The position numbers were made by a program, and so were the translations under genes. Shown here in pieces: positions 1 through 10,877 of a stretch of DNA of 64,000 bases. The notes under the pieces are model-generated. The model was not told the origin of the DNA. It did not search any database and saw nothing but the letters and a program-made list of their open reading frames with translations. Source of the DNA: Euschistus heros (lineage: Eukaryota; Arthropoda; Insecta; Hemiptera; Pentatomidae); assembly GCA_003667255.2 (NCBI GenBank), contig RCWM02000053.1:630001-694000 (forward strand). Reading direction: 5' to 3'. Every line of letters begins with the position of its first letter. Position 1 is the stretch's first letter.

Positions 1-464
1 CATACTGCTATTCATACATGATCTTTAATAGTCATTCAGTTAAATTGGAACAACAATATAGTAACGTTCACTTTAAGTTTTTACTACCAAAGTGCAATTA
101 TTTGTTATAAAATTTTATAGTTCACTTATATCACTGATATAGTACAGAGAAATTAGTATCGAACCTTGAACATCTAAATAAAAAGGTCTGACTGCTGGAA
201 ATTGTTCACTACCCTTCGCTCTAAATGTAGTAAAAAGTCTTTCTCGAAAGAGCTTCGGGTTTGCAGGAGGGGTGAAAGAGTTTAAAATCCTATGTTAGCT
301 GTTTGATCAACTTAATAGGAAACCGTTGCTTTTAGCACATTTTTTGTTCTATACATCGAAAAGCAAATTAAATTTGCAACAAACTTGGTTTTATTCGTTT
401 TCTTCTCAGGTCATAATTTTAGAGCTGTGGGGGAGGGAAATTTTGAAGAGATTGGCCAACTTGC
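1..464. other. Unassigned AT-rich sequence
   Basis: No domain, terminal repeat or RNA gene was recognised. A 63-codon open frame at 326-517 has no recognisable motif and ends inside the fold-back repeat that follows, so I do not call it a gene. Confidence 0.5.
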
Positions 465-1100
465 ATAAGTCGCAGTTCTCCGCAAAAACACGTTTGTCAG
501 TACTCTTTTGGGTATAACTCCGAAACTATTTGTTCGAACAAAAATTCTTCTTTTCAACTAAAAGCTGGTTGAATGTACTAATAATGTAATAAGGCCCTAT
601 ATATGAAATTTTGATCAGGTCCTGTAAAACACCCATGCTGATAATACCATACTGTTATGTAGTCCAAGTATTTCTAGGCACATTTCTCGCTATACCTTTG
701 AAACTATTTTTCTTTCCAAAATTTCTATTTTCCATCTAAAAGCTTGTTAAGTGTACCATCAGACATCATATATGAAATTTTGATCCAAGTCCCGTGAAAT
801 ACCCACGCCAAAACGCTAATGTGTATGTTTTGGAAAAATATGACGATTTCAACAGGTTCAGTGGGCTGCCGGGGGTACTCCATGGACTTTAATCAAAATT
901 GTATGTATAGGATCTAATATTAAATTTAATCAGCTTTGAAATGAAACAATAAAAATTAATTTCAGATAAAACAAATAGATTTGGAGTTAAAACGAGAAAT
1001 GTGCTGAAAAATGCGTGGACTGCACAACAGTGCGAGGTACTCAGCCTGCTCGCATGCCTGTTCTCAGGACTTGCTCAAAATTCCATATAAAGGGTCTTAT
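465..1100. repeat. Fold-back repeat FB, copy 1
   Basis: Non-coding repeat with two tandem units of about 178 bp (the word TATAACTCCGAAAC at 513, a diverged TATACCTTTGAAAC at 691). A spacer follows, holding TGTATGTTTTGG and TGACGATTT (about 820-855). One unit then reads in the opposite direction (about 885-1010, with reversed words such as TTTAATCAAAATT and GAGTTAAAACGAGAAATG). The same unit-spacer-inverted unit order occurs at 55.5-55.9 kb, which shows that this is one family. No protein was recognised. It lies directly upstream of a LINE leader. Confidence 0.7.
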
Positions 1101-1458
1101 ATAGCTCGGGAGGTCTAGTCAGCGCTAGTGCCACGTTCATGTCGTCTCTGTGTTAACGGTCCTAATAGTTCTAGACACAAGTGTTTTTAGCGGCTAAAAG
1201 TTGTTGTAGTGACTTCTGGTATAACATTTATTAGGACGGTGAGGTTCTGTGACAAGTGGAACTTGCTACGGGTTTTCATATTGGAGTAAAGCTCGATAAG
1301 AAAATCAATAGAAGCAGGTGAGTGGAGCCATATTGATAAATACTGCGCATGTCAGCCCCCACCCAACTGCCGACGTACTATCAGAATAATGCAGTGCCTT
1401 CCCAGTCATTAAAGGTATCTTGTCGTTGAAATCCTCAAGAAAATACATCGCGATCACA
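1101..1458 (+). other. Probable 5' leader of the LINE that follows
   Basis: GC-richer, stop-rich leader-like sequence ahead of a LINE ORF1 with no other recognisable content. It is assigned as 5' untranslated sequence only by position; the exact 5' end of the element is not visible. Confidence 0.35.
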
Positions 1459-2152
1459 ATGGTGTGTTCTAATGATGAAATAATGCAGGTCCTTAAGGAC
1501 ATTAATGCCAATCTTGAAACAAACAATAAACTTATGGCTGATGCAATTATGGAGCTAGACTCCTTAAAAAAAACCTGTATAAAGTTGGAACAAAAAAATG
1601 ACAGCCTGGAGAAGGAGATTACAATTCCTCAAGCGCCAACTAAGCCGAAATAACTTTATTATTCACAATATCCCTGTTACAGAAAATGAAGATGTAATAC
1701 AAAAAGTGAGGGATGCTTTAGATAGTGTTAATGTAGTACTGCCAGATTATGCGGTAAGCAGTTGTTTTAGAATAGGTAAGGGACCTATACTCGTTTCACT
1801 AAATAGTAATTCCATAAAATATGAAATTTTTAAAAGCAAAGATACCCTTAGGTCCAAAAATATCTTCATAAACTATGATAAAACCATAGAAGAAAGGGAA
1901 CTAGGTAAAAAAATCTTTAATACCATAAATAAACTTAAGTGTATTGACCCTCATACGTCTTACAGAAAAGGACTTTTTAAAATAAGGGGTACTGTTTATC
2001 GGCTTAATGAGGTAGAAACATTATTGGAGGACTTGGGTGACAGCCAGAAGGAATCGGAACTTCTTCAAATAACAAAACGGAGAAAAATGGAAGAAAAGTT
2101 GAAAGAGTACAAATTCAGGCCACGAAGCTCATCATTACAAAATTCATCTTGA
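1459..2152 (+). pseudogene. LINE ORF1 (gag-like, RNA-binding), frameshifted
   Basis: The start chosen is the ATG at 1459. It opens a roughly 50-residue coiled coil (many K/E/L/N; LKDINANLETNNKL) that runs out of frame near 1615. The protein continues in the next frame from LKRQLSRNNFIIHNIPV to about 2150, with the pattern of LINE ORF1 RNA-binding domains: FIIHNIP (RNP-like strand), CFRIGK, RSKNIFINYDKT and ERELGKKIF. ORF1 proteins of this kind coat their own RNA. A single frameshift separates the two halves. The second half has no further stop until the basic tail at 2152. ORF2 starts shortly after, the normal LINE order. The I/R1-like clade assignment comes from ORF2 and is uncertain. Confidence 0.75.
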
Positions 2153-2170
2153 CCGCACTCCTCCATCTCA

Positions 2171-3009
2171 TTGATATTTCAAAATACTGAACTGAAAGGG
2201 CTAACTCATTCAACTGGAAAAAATGATTTTATAGAAATGTTACAAGTTTTATCTTGCAATATTAGTGGTTACAAAAATTTAGAGTATTTAGGTAAGGAAT
2301 CAGACGTCATTCATAAAAATAAAATTATATGTTTAGTGGAAACCTGGTTAACTGGTGATTTTAAAGTACCACGGTGGCTGTCTGATTATGTTCCATTCTG
2401 TTCCCCTGCAATAAAAATACATTTAACAGGCAGAGCCAGTGGGGGATTAGCTACATTGATTCATGATAGCATTGCTGGAGGCACTACGATATTGGCGAGG
2501 AGCCGTTTTTGGTTATGGAAAAAGTTGTCAACTACTGGACAAAGTTGAGCTTAATGGAGGAAGGGTGCTTACCCAGGCAATGCTTTAATAGACTTCTTAC
2601 CCTTGATGTATTTGAAGGAAAGTCTGACGAAGCATACAATTTGGTGAACCAAGTAAAATCGATTGCAGTGGAGTTGGGTCTGGTAGATTACATGCTGTTT
2701 CAGACCAATTTTAAGAAAATCAGAGTTGTGGGTCGCCTAAGAGTCTCAAGCAGGGATTACCTAAAGGTGTTTATAAAGGACACAACACTAATTATGAAAT
2801 TCAGCGAAGCCTGCATGGCCTGTGGTGGTTTGGTGTCGGATCCCTTGAGCCATTTTCTTACTCAGTGCATCAAATTTGAAGAGCAGAGAAAAAAATTCTT
2901 AGGTACGTACATTTCTGAATCATTGTCTATAGAGGAAATCTTAAATGTAGATTGTATTCAAAAATTAAATAGACTATATTATTTTGTAATATGTTGTGCC
3001 ATTGACTGA
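2171..3009 (+). pseudogene. I/R1-like LINE ORF2 with reverse transcriptase deleted
   Basis: The frame from about 2240 begins like an AP-type endonuclease (LSCNISGYKNL, ICLVETWLTGDF, TGRASGGLATLIHDS). After about 2490 it jumps directly into the C-terminal region in another frame (CLPRQCFNRLLTLDV, RLRVSSRDYLKVF, then a CMACGG...HFLTQC zinc-finger-like CCHC). The second half of the endonuclease and the whole reverse transcriptase, over 2 kb in a complete element, are missing. The copy at 46.4-51.0 kb is homologous at both ends (VETWLTNSNFKTP; LRIAKRDYLKIFF; CEDC...HLLLEC) and shows what was lost. Dead element. Confidence 0.75.
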
Positions 3010-3369
3010 AAAGCTAAATATTTTTATTTTTTGAAATAGGGTTCTGACTATGGTCTTTATTTATTTACGACATTGCATTAAAAAACTTGAAATATAAGAA
3101 TTCCATAAATTACAAAAGAATTATTTGAAATTTTAGAAAAGTTTACCATAATTATACATACCTGCTTGAGAAAAATCCATATTAAAATCAAAGTCTGAAC
3201 TTTAAAAACTAAGGAAGTTATAAAGCACATCACTACACGATGTTTAAGTCATAGAACATACAAGTTCACTTGGTGGCGGATTAATGTTAAAAAATACCTA
3301 TTTACCTTTTATTTCAGCTCATCTTTTGGTTGGATTATTTTTTTTTATGTGTTGAACAATAGAATTATC
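3010..3369. other. LINE 3' flank, otherwise unassigned
   Basis: AT-rich sequence after the LINE stop at 3009, probably including its 3' untranslated region. No poly(A) or repeat tail could be placed, and no coding signal was seen. Confidence 0.4.
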
Positions 3370-3753
3370 TTAATTGCAACTCATTTCAACATAGTTTGAT
3401 TTTGGAGGTTTTGACCTTAAATATTGGTCATTGGCTCCACTGTGGGTTGGTTCGAATAGTACAATAAATAAATTAAGGGAATAAATCAGATCTCTTAAGT
3501 ATGTCTTGTTAGGAGAATTGGAAAGGAGATTAGTGTTGAAATCTCCTGCTATTATAATGTTATTATATTGAGGAACATAGGTGAGAAGGGACGGTTCAAA
3601 AGTAGGGTTGTATTTCCCTTGAGGAAGGTGGTAGACTATAATGTAGAGAGTGTAATTAGGAATATTTACAGAGGATGAGGGGTTACTTGGTTTAAGCCAA
3701 GTTTCTGAGATGGCCACAGAATACAGAATATAGTAGAAGGGGCAGTGGCACAA
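3370..3753 (-). pseudogene. LINE endonuclease fragment (CR1-like)
   Basis: Reading on the minus strand gives AISETWLKPS, YHLPQG, IIIAGDFNTNLLS and LIYSLNLF...EPTH, the order of motifs in the AP endonuclease of CR1/Jockey-group LINEs (SETWL; GDFN active-site loop). No RT follows. The fragment stops close to the left end of the MULE at 3781, so the MULE may have inserted into or beside it. The clade is inferred from the SETWL/GDFNTNLL style only. Confidence 0.6.
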
Positions 3754-3780
3754 TGCTGTAAGTTTCCCCTGGCTCCAGTT

Positions 3781-3850
3781 ACTAGACCTTAGAAATCACA
3801 GACATCATTTCTTATCGACCAATCAACAATCACCTTTCTGCGCATGTGTA
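3781..3850 (+). repeat. MULE left terminal inverted repeat
   Basis: Matches the reverse complement of 9789-9858 with scattered mismatches; shared words are ACTAGACCTTA, GACATCATTTC, GACCAATCAA and CTTTCTG. A third, partial copy of this end lies at 62011-62049. Confidence 0.8.
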
Positions 3851-4319
3851 TTACCTATTTACAAACTTTATATGAACTATGAACAACAGTAGTATAATAA
3901 GGAGTAAAAGTAAAACAAAGGGAACTCTCTGTGTGTAGAGATGGTGAACCCGGTCACCCATCCAATTATGTACTTATACTTTCTTATTTTTTAAGTTATA
4001 AGATAAAAAAAAAATTATTATGTAGACCGAAAAATCTAAAATAAAATAAAGATACGTTTATTGACTAGACATTGTGTAATTTATTCATAATGATTATATA
4101 CAAGTACTAGCCTGTCGCTAGTCTTTGGGCTAGATGTGGGGCTCTCTAATCATAAGACACGTTCTAATCGCTTTTTAAACATTCAACATTAAAAAAAAAA
4201 AAAAAAAAAAAAAAATCCATCAGTTAAGCACACCTGCTAAAAAAAACTTTTATTTATTGCATTACCATAGTTTGTACTGAACAGCTATAACGAACATCTA
4301 TTTTATTGATCAAATTTAC
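3851..4319. other. MULE internal, non-coding 3' part
   Basis: AT-rich sequence between the left terminal repeat and the transposase C-terminus. It contains a run of about 24 A at 4191-4215. No other signal was seen. Confidence 0.4.
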
Positions 4320-4651
4320 TTCAACAGTCCCGACTTTGTAACAGGGTTGGATAGTCGATTTGTCTCCAAAGCCGTTTTTGCTGTGTCCTCAGGTTTTGGT
4401 CTACCCTCTCGACTTCTTTTTTTCTTTTTTGGAAATGTCCTCTGAGGGTCAAGCTGTTTTAAAACAGATTTTGAAGATTCAGCTACAGGTGGAAGTCATT
4501 TTTCCTCCGTGTAGGCTAGTACATTTATCTTAACATTAGTCAGCTTTGTCATTTTTAAAACTTCACAGCATTGCTCATCATTAAAATTATTTTAAACATC
4601 ATTAACTAAACTAAGGAGCGCAGTAAGAGCATCTTCTCGTTCGTAGCTCAT
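4320..4651 (-). pseudogene. Probable MULE transposase C-terminal tail
   Basis: The minus-strand frame from MSYERED at 4651 runs to about 4322 with two in-frame stops. It ends in LDPQRTFPKKKKRSREGRP, the basic PQRxFxxKKKR type of tail seen at the C-terminus of insect MULE transposases. It is in the right orientation and between the right ends to be the downstream part of the gene at 9424-8405. Identification rests on context and a short motif, not on catalytic residues. Confidence 0.5.
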
Positions 4652-4786
4652 AGAAAGGGGACTTTTTTTTTTTTTTTAATAATTTATTTTACGCATATAT
4701 AAATATTTATTCATATATGTATTTTTTTCCTCTTTCTATTTTATTTTCTATAATTATTAAAAATAATTTAAACATTTAATTTCATC

Positions 4787-5635
4787 ATGGAGTATGAAAA
4801 ATCAAACAGTGTTTCGATTCTGATGAAGAAATGCCATGTTCTGACTTCAGTGAATCGGACTCCAAGTTTCTCAAGGCTAGAACTTTGTCTAAAAGACAAA
4901 GGAATACTGCTCTTGAGCCTACTGGGAACTCCCCCGACAAAAAAAAAGAAAACCGAAAAACAAAAAGTTAAGAAGACGAATGTATCCACCATACCACCAC
5001 AAACCCGAAGTAAGACTATAGTCTCTGCCATCACACCCATAGAAATAACCAATAGATTTCAACCACTAACAAATATGCCAACTGATAGCTCAGCACCTCA
5101 ACCACTAAAACCTCCCATGGATTTCAATTTATCAACAACTCAATATCTACAACCCAGCCATTCAGCCGTTCAACTCGCTGAACCTCAGCCATCGATCTCA
5201 GCAGCAGGGTCATCTCAGACTCTTCAACCAACCAATGAATTCACGACGGTCGAACGAAGAAATCGACGGTCACAAAATCAGGCGCCTCAAACATCCTTTC
5301 CATCCTGACCTCCCAAAATAATCAATCCTTCCCCATCAACTAGTCAACAAACACCACAACAAGTGAACCAACAGATCAAGCCTCCAGTTCAAATACATGA
5401 GCAAACCATATCTCCTCAACAATATCCAAGCCAAATCCCATTCCAGGTACAGTCTTCAAGACAGTTTAATCATCCGTTTCAAATGTCAGAACCCTATCCT
5501 ATTTCCTCCCAAAATCTTGGTGATATCTCATCGATTCTTTCATCCTTCCTCCATAAACTCCAAGAAACTATCAGACCCTTAGTTACCCTTTTCACAAGAG
5601 CCCTGTCAGAAATCACTTCCATTGTTCCTCGATGA
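4787..5635 (+). pseudogene. Jockey ORF1 (gag-like), degraded
   Basis: The first frame (4787-5305) is a K/P/Q/S/T-rich protein with a basic patch (PPTKKKKTEKQKVKK). A stop at 5306 is followed by a Pro/Gln-rich stretch and then the hydrophobic segment LGDISSILSSFLHKLQETI...LVTLFTRAL (5512-5610), typical of the end of insect Jockey gag proteins. No CCHC knuckle survives. The last codons overlap the start of ORF2 at 5632, which is the usual arrangement. It would form the RNA-binding particle protein; this copy is dead. Confidence 0.65.
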
Positions 5636-8226
5636 TTCAAAACTCCTTGGCAGTTCTTTTATGGAACGCAAATGGTTTGCTCAATTACAGAAATGAACTA
5701 GACATATTCTTACACGATAACAACATTCACATTGCCCTAATTACTGAGACCCACCTGACACCTACCTCTTATTTCCACATCAAAGACTATATCACTTACA
5801 GAACTGACCACCCCGACAAAACAGCCCACGGTGGTACTTGCATTCTTATCCCACCATTCATTCTACCTCACTAATCCTATCCACCCTTCCATTTAACCTT
5901 ACTATTTCAGCTGTATATTGTCCTCCAGGAAATAGCCTTTCCCAAAATATTCTGCAATCCTTATTCCAATTTTTTGGGCGGCGCTTCATTGCAGGTGGGG
6001 ACTACAACGCTAAACACCAGCGATGGGGCTGTAGAACATCCAATTCCCGAGGTAGTATACTTTCCCGTGTATCATCCTTAAACAATTACCCCATCCTTTC
6101 ACCTAACAATCCTACCCACTGGCCTACATTCCTTAGAAAACGCCCAGATATTCTCGACATATTTGTCACCTCTCAAATTCCTACTTCCCAAACTACAATA
6201 GATTCCTTAGATGACCTTTCCTCAGATCATAGCCCAGTTTTGCTTACATTACATTCTACTCCTATTATCAAACCTTCTCCTTCATCCTTTTAATAACTGG
6301 ACGAGTAGACTGGGACAAATTCCGTTCGGCTTTAGAAAACCAAAGTGACTTAAAAACTCCATTAAAAACATGTAAAGAAATAGATGCGGCAATAGAACAT
6401 CTTACAAATTCAATTCAAACCTGCATAACAGAAAACACTTCACAAAATAGAATTAAAATTTCAGAAAGTATCTTACCACAGAATATTCACGTTTTATTAG
6501 TAGAGAAACGTCGCGCTAGGGCCAAATGGCAAAACCTATTATAATAAATTGACTAACAGACTTAAATCAGAACAAAAACAAACTGAACAACTAACTGTTT
6601 CCGATAAATCATTATGGAACACTGCCAAAAGACTGTTAAAATTCAAAACCTTCAATCATCCTCTCCTTACTCCAGCTCAAACCTGGACCAAATCTGATTT
6701 AGAGAAATCGCAGGTATTTGGTGAACAATTACACAATATTTTTAAACCTCATCCTGATATCCTAAATCCTAGCCATGTAGAATTTATTGAAGCAGAACTG
6801 GCCATTCCTCTCCAAATGACCTTCCTCCTAAAGCCTTCCACACTTCAGAAATAATTGCCATCATTCGTAAATTGCCCTCCAACAAAGCTCCTGGACACGA
6901 CATCACTTCAAGAATCCTCAAACACCTTCCAAGGAAAGCAGTATTATTCCTAACTTATGTTTATAATGCTGTCCTCCATACAACATATTTTTCCGATTCT
7001 TGGAAATCATCAATAATAAAAATGATCCCAAAACCTAAAAAACCGCCAGAAAACCCTTCCTCGTACCGACCTATTTCTCTCCCACCTATCATGGGGAAAA
7101 TCCTTGGAAAGCTTCTTTTGAAACGCCTTTATCCCATCCTTGATTCCAATCACATTATTCCTGATCACCAGTTTGGATTTCGCCAGTCTCATTCCACTAT
7201 CCAACAATGCCATCATGTGGTGGACGTTATCTCATCTGCATTGGAGCGCAAGATGTACTGACGGGTGTCTTTCTTGACGTTGAACAGGCATTTGACCGAG
7301 TATAACACCCAGGTCTGCTTTATAAACTTCGCCAATTCCTTCCTTCTACATATTTCCTCATCCTCCGTTCCTACCTCTCTGATAGAGTATTTAAAGTCAA
7401 CCACAACTCTACATACTCATCCTTCTTTCCTCAGACCGCTGGTATTCCTCAAGGTAGTATCCTGGGTCCCGTTCTTTATACCGTTTATACAGCTGATATT
7501 CCAACTCATCCTAATACTATCCTCACAACCTTTGCTGATGACACCAGCGTGTTATCAGTCAATGATGATCCATTTTCTGCATCCCAGACACTCCAGTCAC
7601 ATATTACTTCCCTTGAAGAATGGTGTCATAACTGGAGAGTCAAGATAAATCCTAGCAAATCGCAACAAATAACCTTTACCCTCCGTCGAAAACCTACCTC
7701 ATCCTGTCCTCCAGTATCCTTTAATGGTGTACCGCTAATTAATGTGGAACAAATACGATACCTTGGATTTCATCTGGACAAGAGACTTACCTGGAACCCT
7801 CATACAAGATTGAAAAGACAAGAAGCTGCACGTCGATTTCGACTACTACACCTACTTGACAAACGTTCAAATCTCCCGATTCACTACAAAAAATTCATAT
7901 ATATGACGATTATCAGACCTGTTTGGACATACGGAATAGAGTTATGGGGATCCACCAAACCATCGAATTCTTCCCGCATCCAATCACACCAATCCAAAAT
8001 CCTTCGAAAAATCCTAGATGCTCCTTACTTCGTCACGAATAAACTTATCCACAATGACCTTAGTATCCCATATGTTGCTGATTTGGCACGAACCAGATAC
8101 CTCTCCTTTCATAATAAAATCACTGCTCATCCAAATCCACTTGTTACAAAACTTGCTTCCCATTCCATTCCTGGCAATCCTCCGAGGCGTCTGAAAAGAA
8201 GATGGCCTCGCGATCTTCTTTTGTAA
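5632..8226 (+). pseudogene. Jockey ORF2: endonuclease-reverse transcriptase, multiply broken
   Basis: Order seen: endonuclease (LLWNANGLLNYRNEL, LITETHLTP, YRTDHPD..AHGG; frameshift near 5870; then YCPPGN, GGDYNAKHQRWG, DHSPV near 6230), linker with frameshifts at 6290-6870, RT fingers (NKAPGHDITSRILKHLP, YRPISL, QFGFRQSHST), stop at 7259, LDVEQAFDRV at about 7270, GIPQGSILGPVLY at about 7443, catalytic FADDTSVLS at 7531, then the C-terminal domain to 8226 (YLGFHLDKRLTW, RPVWTYGIELWG). The RT catalytic box is present as FADD, but frame breaks prevent any full protein. Such ORF2 proteins nick DNA and copy the element's RNA at the nick. Confidence 0.85.
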
Positions 8227-8404
8227 ATATTCATTAGAGTACTTCCAATGGGTAGTTCCTCTACAAGTTGTATTCATGTCATTATATCTCATATATACCG
8301 CATATTTACTGGATGTGTTTTGTAATACAGTTGTAAATGTCTATTAATAAAAGAATAAAAAAAAAAAAATCACTATTATATTTGAGGTCTTTATGCCATC
8401 TTTC

Positions 8405-9424
8405 AGAGGCATACATCTATAGTAAAAGAAGCCCACTGTTCTACTCTATTAGCGTAATTGCTCTGAAAATATCTTCCAAATGCAATAGTATTAGGATCTG
8501 CCAGCAACTTATTCTGGATAGCAGTGAGATGAGCATGGAATCTTCGTCCGCTTCTCCAATTTGGAAATTTTATTAGGGCCTCCACATATGTTGTTATCCC
8601 ATGCCCTCTTAACGTGCCAGTCGCACAGCAAATAAAAATTTGCTTGTCCAAAAATACTTTTCCAAGCATTATAAAATGCTGGGTTGTCGCCAGACATGAA
8701 GGCATTGACCCTCAGTTCTCCTATTTTTTCAAAACATTTTTGAAAAAAAAAGTTTAAATAAGTCTTCATTCTGCCTGTTTGACCAAAGAAAGGCTTTGGT
8801 TTTAGTATTTTATTTTATTTTAGTATTTTACTAAAATACTAGTCAACTGGACGTATTTGTTTGTTCCATTTTTCCATTCTTTGTTTCATTTGACATATTT
8901 GTTTGTTCCATGTGTAGAATCAATAAAAATTACTGCAGAGCCAAAATGACTAAATGCATCTTGTATCATCATAAATCCCAAAACAAAGTCTTCATCTTTA
9001 AGGGTGGGAAATTCATCACTGCGTTCTCCAACCATTTTATACAGAAGTATGGGGTTGTCCTCTCTCTCGAGCATCTCCTTTACCCACAAATCTACTGACA
9101 TACCTTTTAAATTTTCATACTTGTTTGATGGAATAAAGGAGGCTGATGTTTTTTTTTTTTTTCTGTGTCCTCTTTCCATTGATTGAAATCCTCCAATGAA
9201 GAAAATTCTAAAACCTGTTCACCTTCTAGGTCATTGTGGCAGTTATCTAAATGGTTAATTAATTCCTTTCTTGTCGAAAATTTGGTTTTGCAATGAGTGC
9301 ATTCAAAATTTGTTTGACACTTACTTTATATCTGGTGAATAGTTTTTTCGTGCCTTTGGCGATTGGTAGCTAAAGTGAATTTTGTTTCACAGTATGCACA
9401 GTTAAACTGATTCTTCACATCCAT
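8405..9424 (-). pseudogene. MULE transposase, N-terminal zinc fingers and catalytic core, degraded
   Basis: The start is the ATG at 9424. Two C2H2 fingers follow (CAYC...H....H, stop, then CTHC...H....H), then LEFSSLEDFNQWKEDTE. A poly(T) region shifts the frame, and the core resumes at about 9160: LWVKEML, ILLYKMVGE, DFVLGFMMIQDAF, VIFIDSTHGTNKY (first catalytic Asp). The segment after THGTNKY is deleted and holds a short duplicated word. NAFMSGDNPAFYNAWK, LLCDWHVKRAW and, after another frameshift, YFQSNYANRVEQWASF follow down to 8405. The FIDSTHGTN and CDWHVKRAW boxes identify the MULE family. Cut-and-paste transposase of the element defined by the ends at 3781 and 9858; not functional. Confidence 0.8.
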
Positions 9425-9439
9425 ATTAAAAATTAAAAC

Positions 9440-9700
9440 AGCAATCTAAGAGTCCATTACAAGCAGAGGTAATATTTCAAAAGTTCAGTGCAATATAAAA
9501 TTTAGAGTTATTTCAACAAGAAAAACGAATACCAAGTAAAGCCGGGGTCTTGTCCAAAAAACGCAATAAAGTAGTCCAATAACAAGCCGAGGTAATATTC
9601 TAGAAAAATCAGTCCAATATTCAAAACAACAAATAATTTCAACTGGCAAAAAAGAGTACAAAGGGAAAGCCGGGTCAAATCAAAATCAAGTAGACAAAGT
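9440..9700. repeat. Subterminal tandem duplication inside the MULE
   Basis: Two diverged copies about 122 bp apart: AGTCCATTACAAGCAGAGG near 9450 and AGTCCAATAACAAGCCGAGG near 9572, each followed by GTAATATT and later by AAAGCCGGG. It lies between the transposase start and the right terminal repeat, where subterminal repeats can serve as transposase binding sites; that role is inference. Confidence 0.6.
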
Positions 9701-9788
9701 AAAACTAAGAAGAAATACGCGAAAACACAAAACAACCACAAACACAACAAATTGAAAATTAGCAAGTAAGGCGCTGGGTTGATGGCTT

Positions 9789-9858
9789 TGCGCATGTGCA
9801 GAAAGCTAATCATTGATTGGTCAATAGGAAATGATGTCCAAGATCTGTAAGGTCTAGT
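9789..9858 (-). repeat. MULE right terminal inverted repeat
   Basis: Reverse complement of the left end. It is followed by CTCCAATT, the near-identical partner of CTCCAGTT at the left flank. Confidence 0.8.
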
Positions 9859-9866
9859 CTCCAATT

Positions 9867-10700
9867 CGGCCGGCTCTACCCCCACCACCTTCACCCTGGG
9901 GTAGTTCCACCTCAGGCTTATTTACAACTTTATCATCTACGTAATATTTAGGCTTCAATTCTTACGAATTTTATTGGATTCCATCTAATTGTTCAGAAAT
10001 TTATAGTATTCATGCATAGGTAGGTAGTTTAAGAACGAAAATAAAACAAAATATTACCAAAAGAATTTTAAATAATAAAATATCATTGATATTTTTCAAA
10101 AAATGGTAGATTCGGATATCATTCCGATCGATCTGATTAATAATGAGTAATGAGAGCCATCTTCTAAAAAATGTGGAAATCTAGAAAAAAAATTTCTCGC
10201 AAGGTATTGTTTTAGAAGTAACAAAAGCAAATTTTCAATTCTCCATTTAATTAGTTTATTTTGTTTTTCTTCACGCAGTTTTTGTAGACTGTATTTGTAG
10301 GCACAGTTTTTCTTCTCATACCGCAAAACGTTTTTCTTTTCAACCAGTTTTTTTTTTTTAGTTTTTTTTTTTTTGTGGTAGAAACTGAATTTTCAGTGAA
10401 GCTTAATGAATCAGCTGCATTTCGAAGCTGTACAGATCTTTCATCAATTTGGTTTTTTGAGCTCGTTTATGTTTATAGTGACCTCTAACATTTTTTAAAT
10501 TTCTTTTTAGTTGGAGACCTAATATTTTTCAATGGGGTCGCAAGCCTTTTTACTGGCCCCCTTTCCTAAAATAAAAAATCCAACATTAAACTTTTAAGTT
10601 TAAATACCTACGTATGAGGGTAAAGCAGGGGGGAAGCGTAAAAAATTATATATACCTTACGTTAATAAACTGTCTCAAATGACCTAGGAAATCAAAAAAA
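9867..10700. other. Unassigned AT-rich sequence right of the MULE
   Basis: Contains a GC-rich patch (9868-9915), a 76-codon minus-strand frame at 10096-10326 with no recognisable domain, and T-runs at 10349-10373. No repeat boundary could be set. Confidence 0.4.
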
Positions 10701-10710
10701 TTCACAATAA

Positions 10711-10877
10711 TTGTTTAGAAAAGCGGTTCAAGGAGGTGTAGAGATTTTTAGATTTCCACGTAACGACGAAGAGAAAATCCCGTTTCCTTGGTTGATATTA
10801 CGCGGCGTCAGACCTCTGGTTGTCGCGTTTGAAATCAGGGAAGTGGCCAAGATTCTCCGAGAGAAGACGAAAAATTT
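10711..10877 (+). other. Exon-like open stretch ending at a strong splice donor
   Basis: The frame MFRKAVQGGVEIFRFPRNDE continues to KILREKTKNL and meets TTGGTAAGTGAA at 10875, a good 5' splice-site match. The stretch is GC-richer than its surroundings. FRFPRNDE recalls the FxFPxD strand of THAP zinc fingers, but the expected Cys residues are not visible upstream. It could be a host exon, a transposon-derived exon or chance. Confidence 0.25.

Larger units (their letters stand above)
4680..8368 (+). mobile_element. Jockey-type LINE nested in the MULE
   Basis: A two-ORF LINE ending in AATAAAAGAATAAAA plus a poly(A) run (8347-8368). The 5' limit near 4680 is set by the end of recognisable MULE coding sequence, so it is approximate. 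No target duplication was found. Related fragments occur at 35435-35665 (minus) and 51190-51560 (plus), so the family is repeated in this window. Confidence 0.75.
3781..9858 (-). mobile_element. MULE DNA transposon, split by a Jockey LINE
   Basis: Terminal inverted repeats of about 70 bp start ACTAGACCTTA at 3781 and end in the matching TAAGGTCTAGT at 9858. Both carry GACATCATTTC, then GACCAATCA and CTTTCTG. The flanking 8-mers CTCCAGTT (3773-3780) and CTCCAATT (9859-9866) differ at one base, which suits the 8-9 bp target duplication of MULEs. Transposase pieces lie on the minus strand: zinc fingers and core at 9424-8405, a likely C-terminus at 4651-4320. The Jockey LINE at about 4680-8368 separates the two parts and accounts for more than half the length. 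The boundaries agree with the transposase identity, which makes the call strong even though the gene is dead. Confidence 0.8.

Noticed and set aside
4190..4215. Poly(A) run as a retrotransposon 3' end
   Set aside because: No LINE or SINE coding sequence, pol III box or target duplication upstream; it lies inside the MULE.
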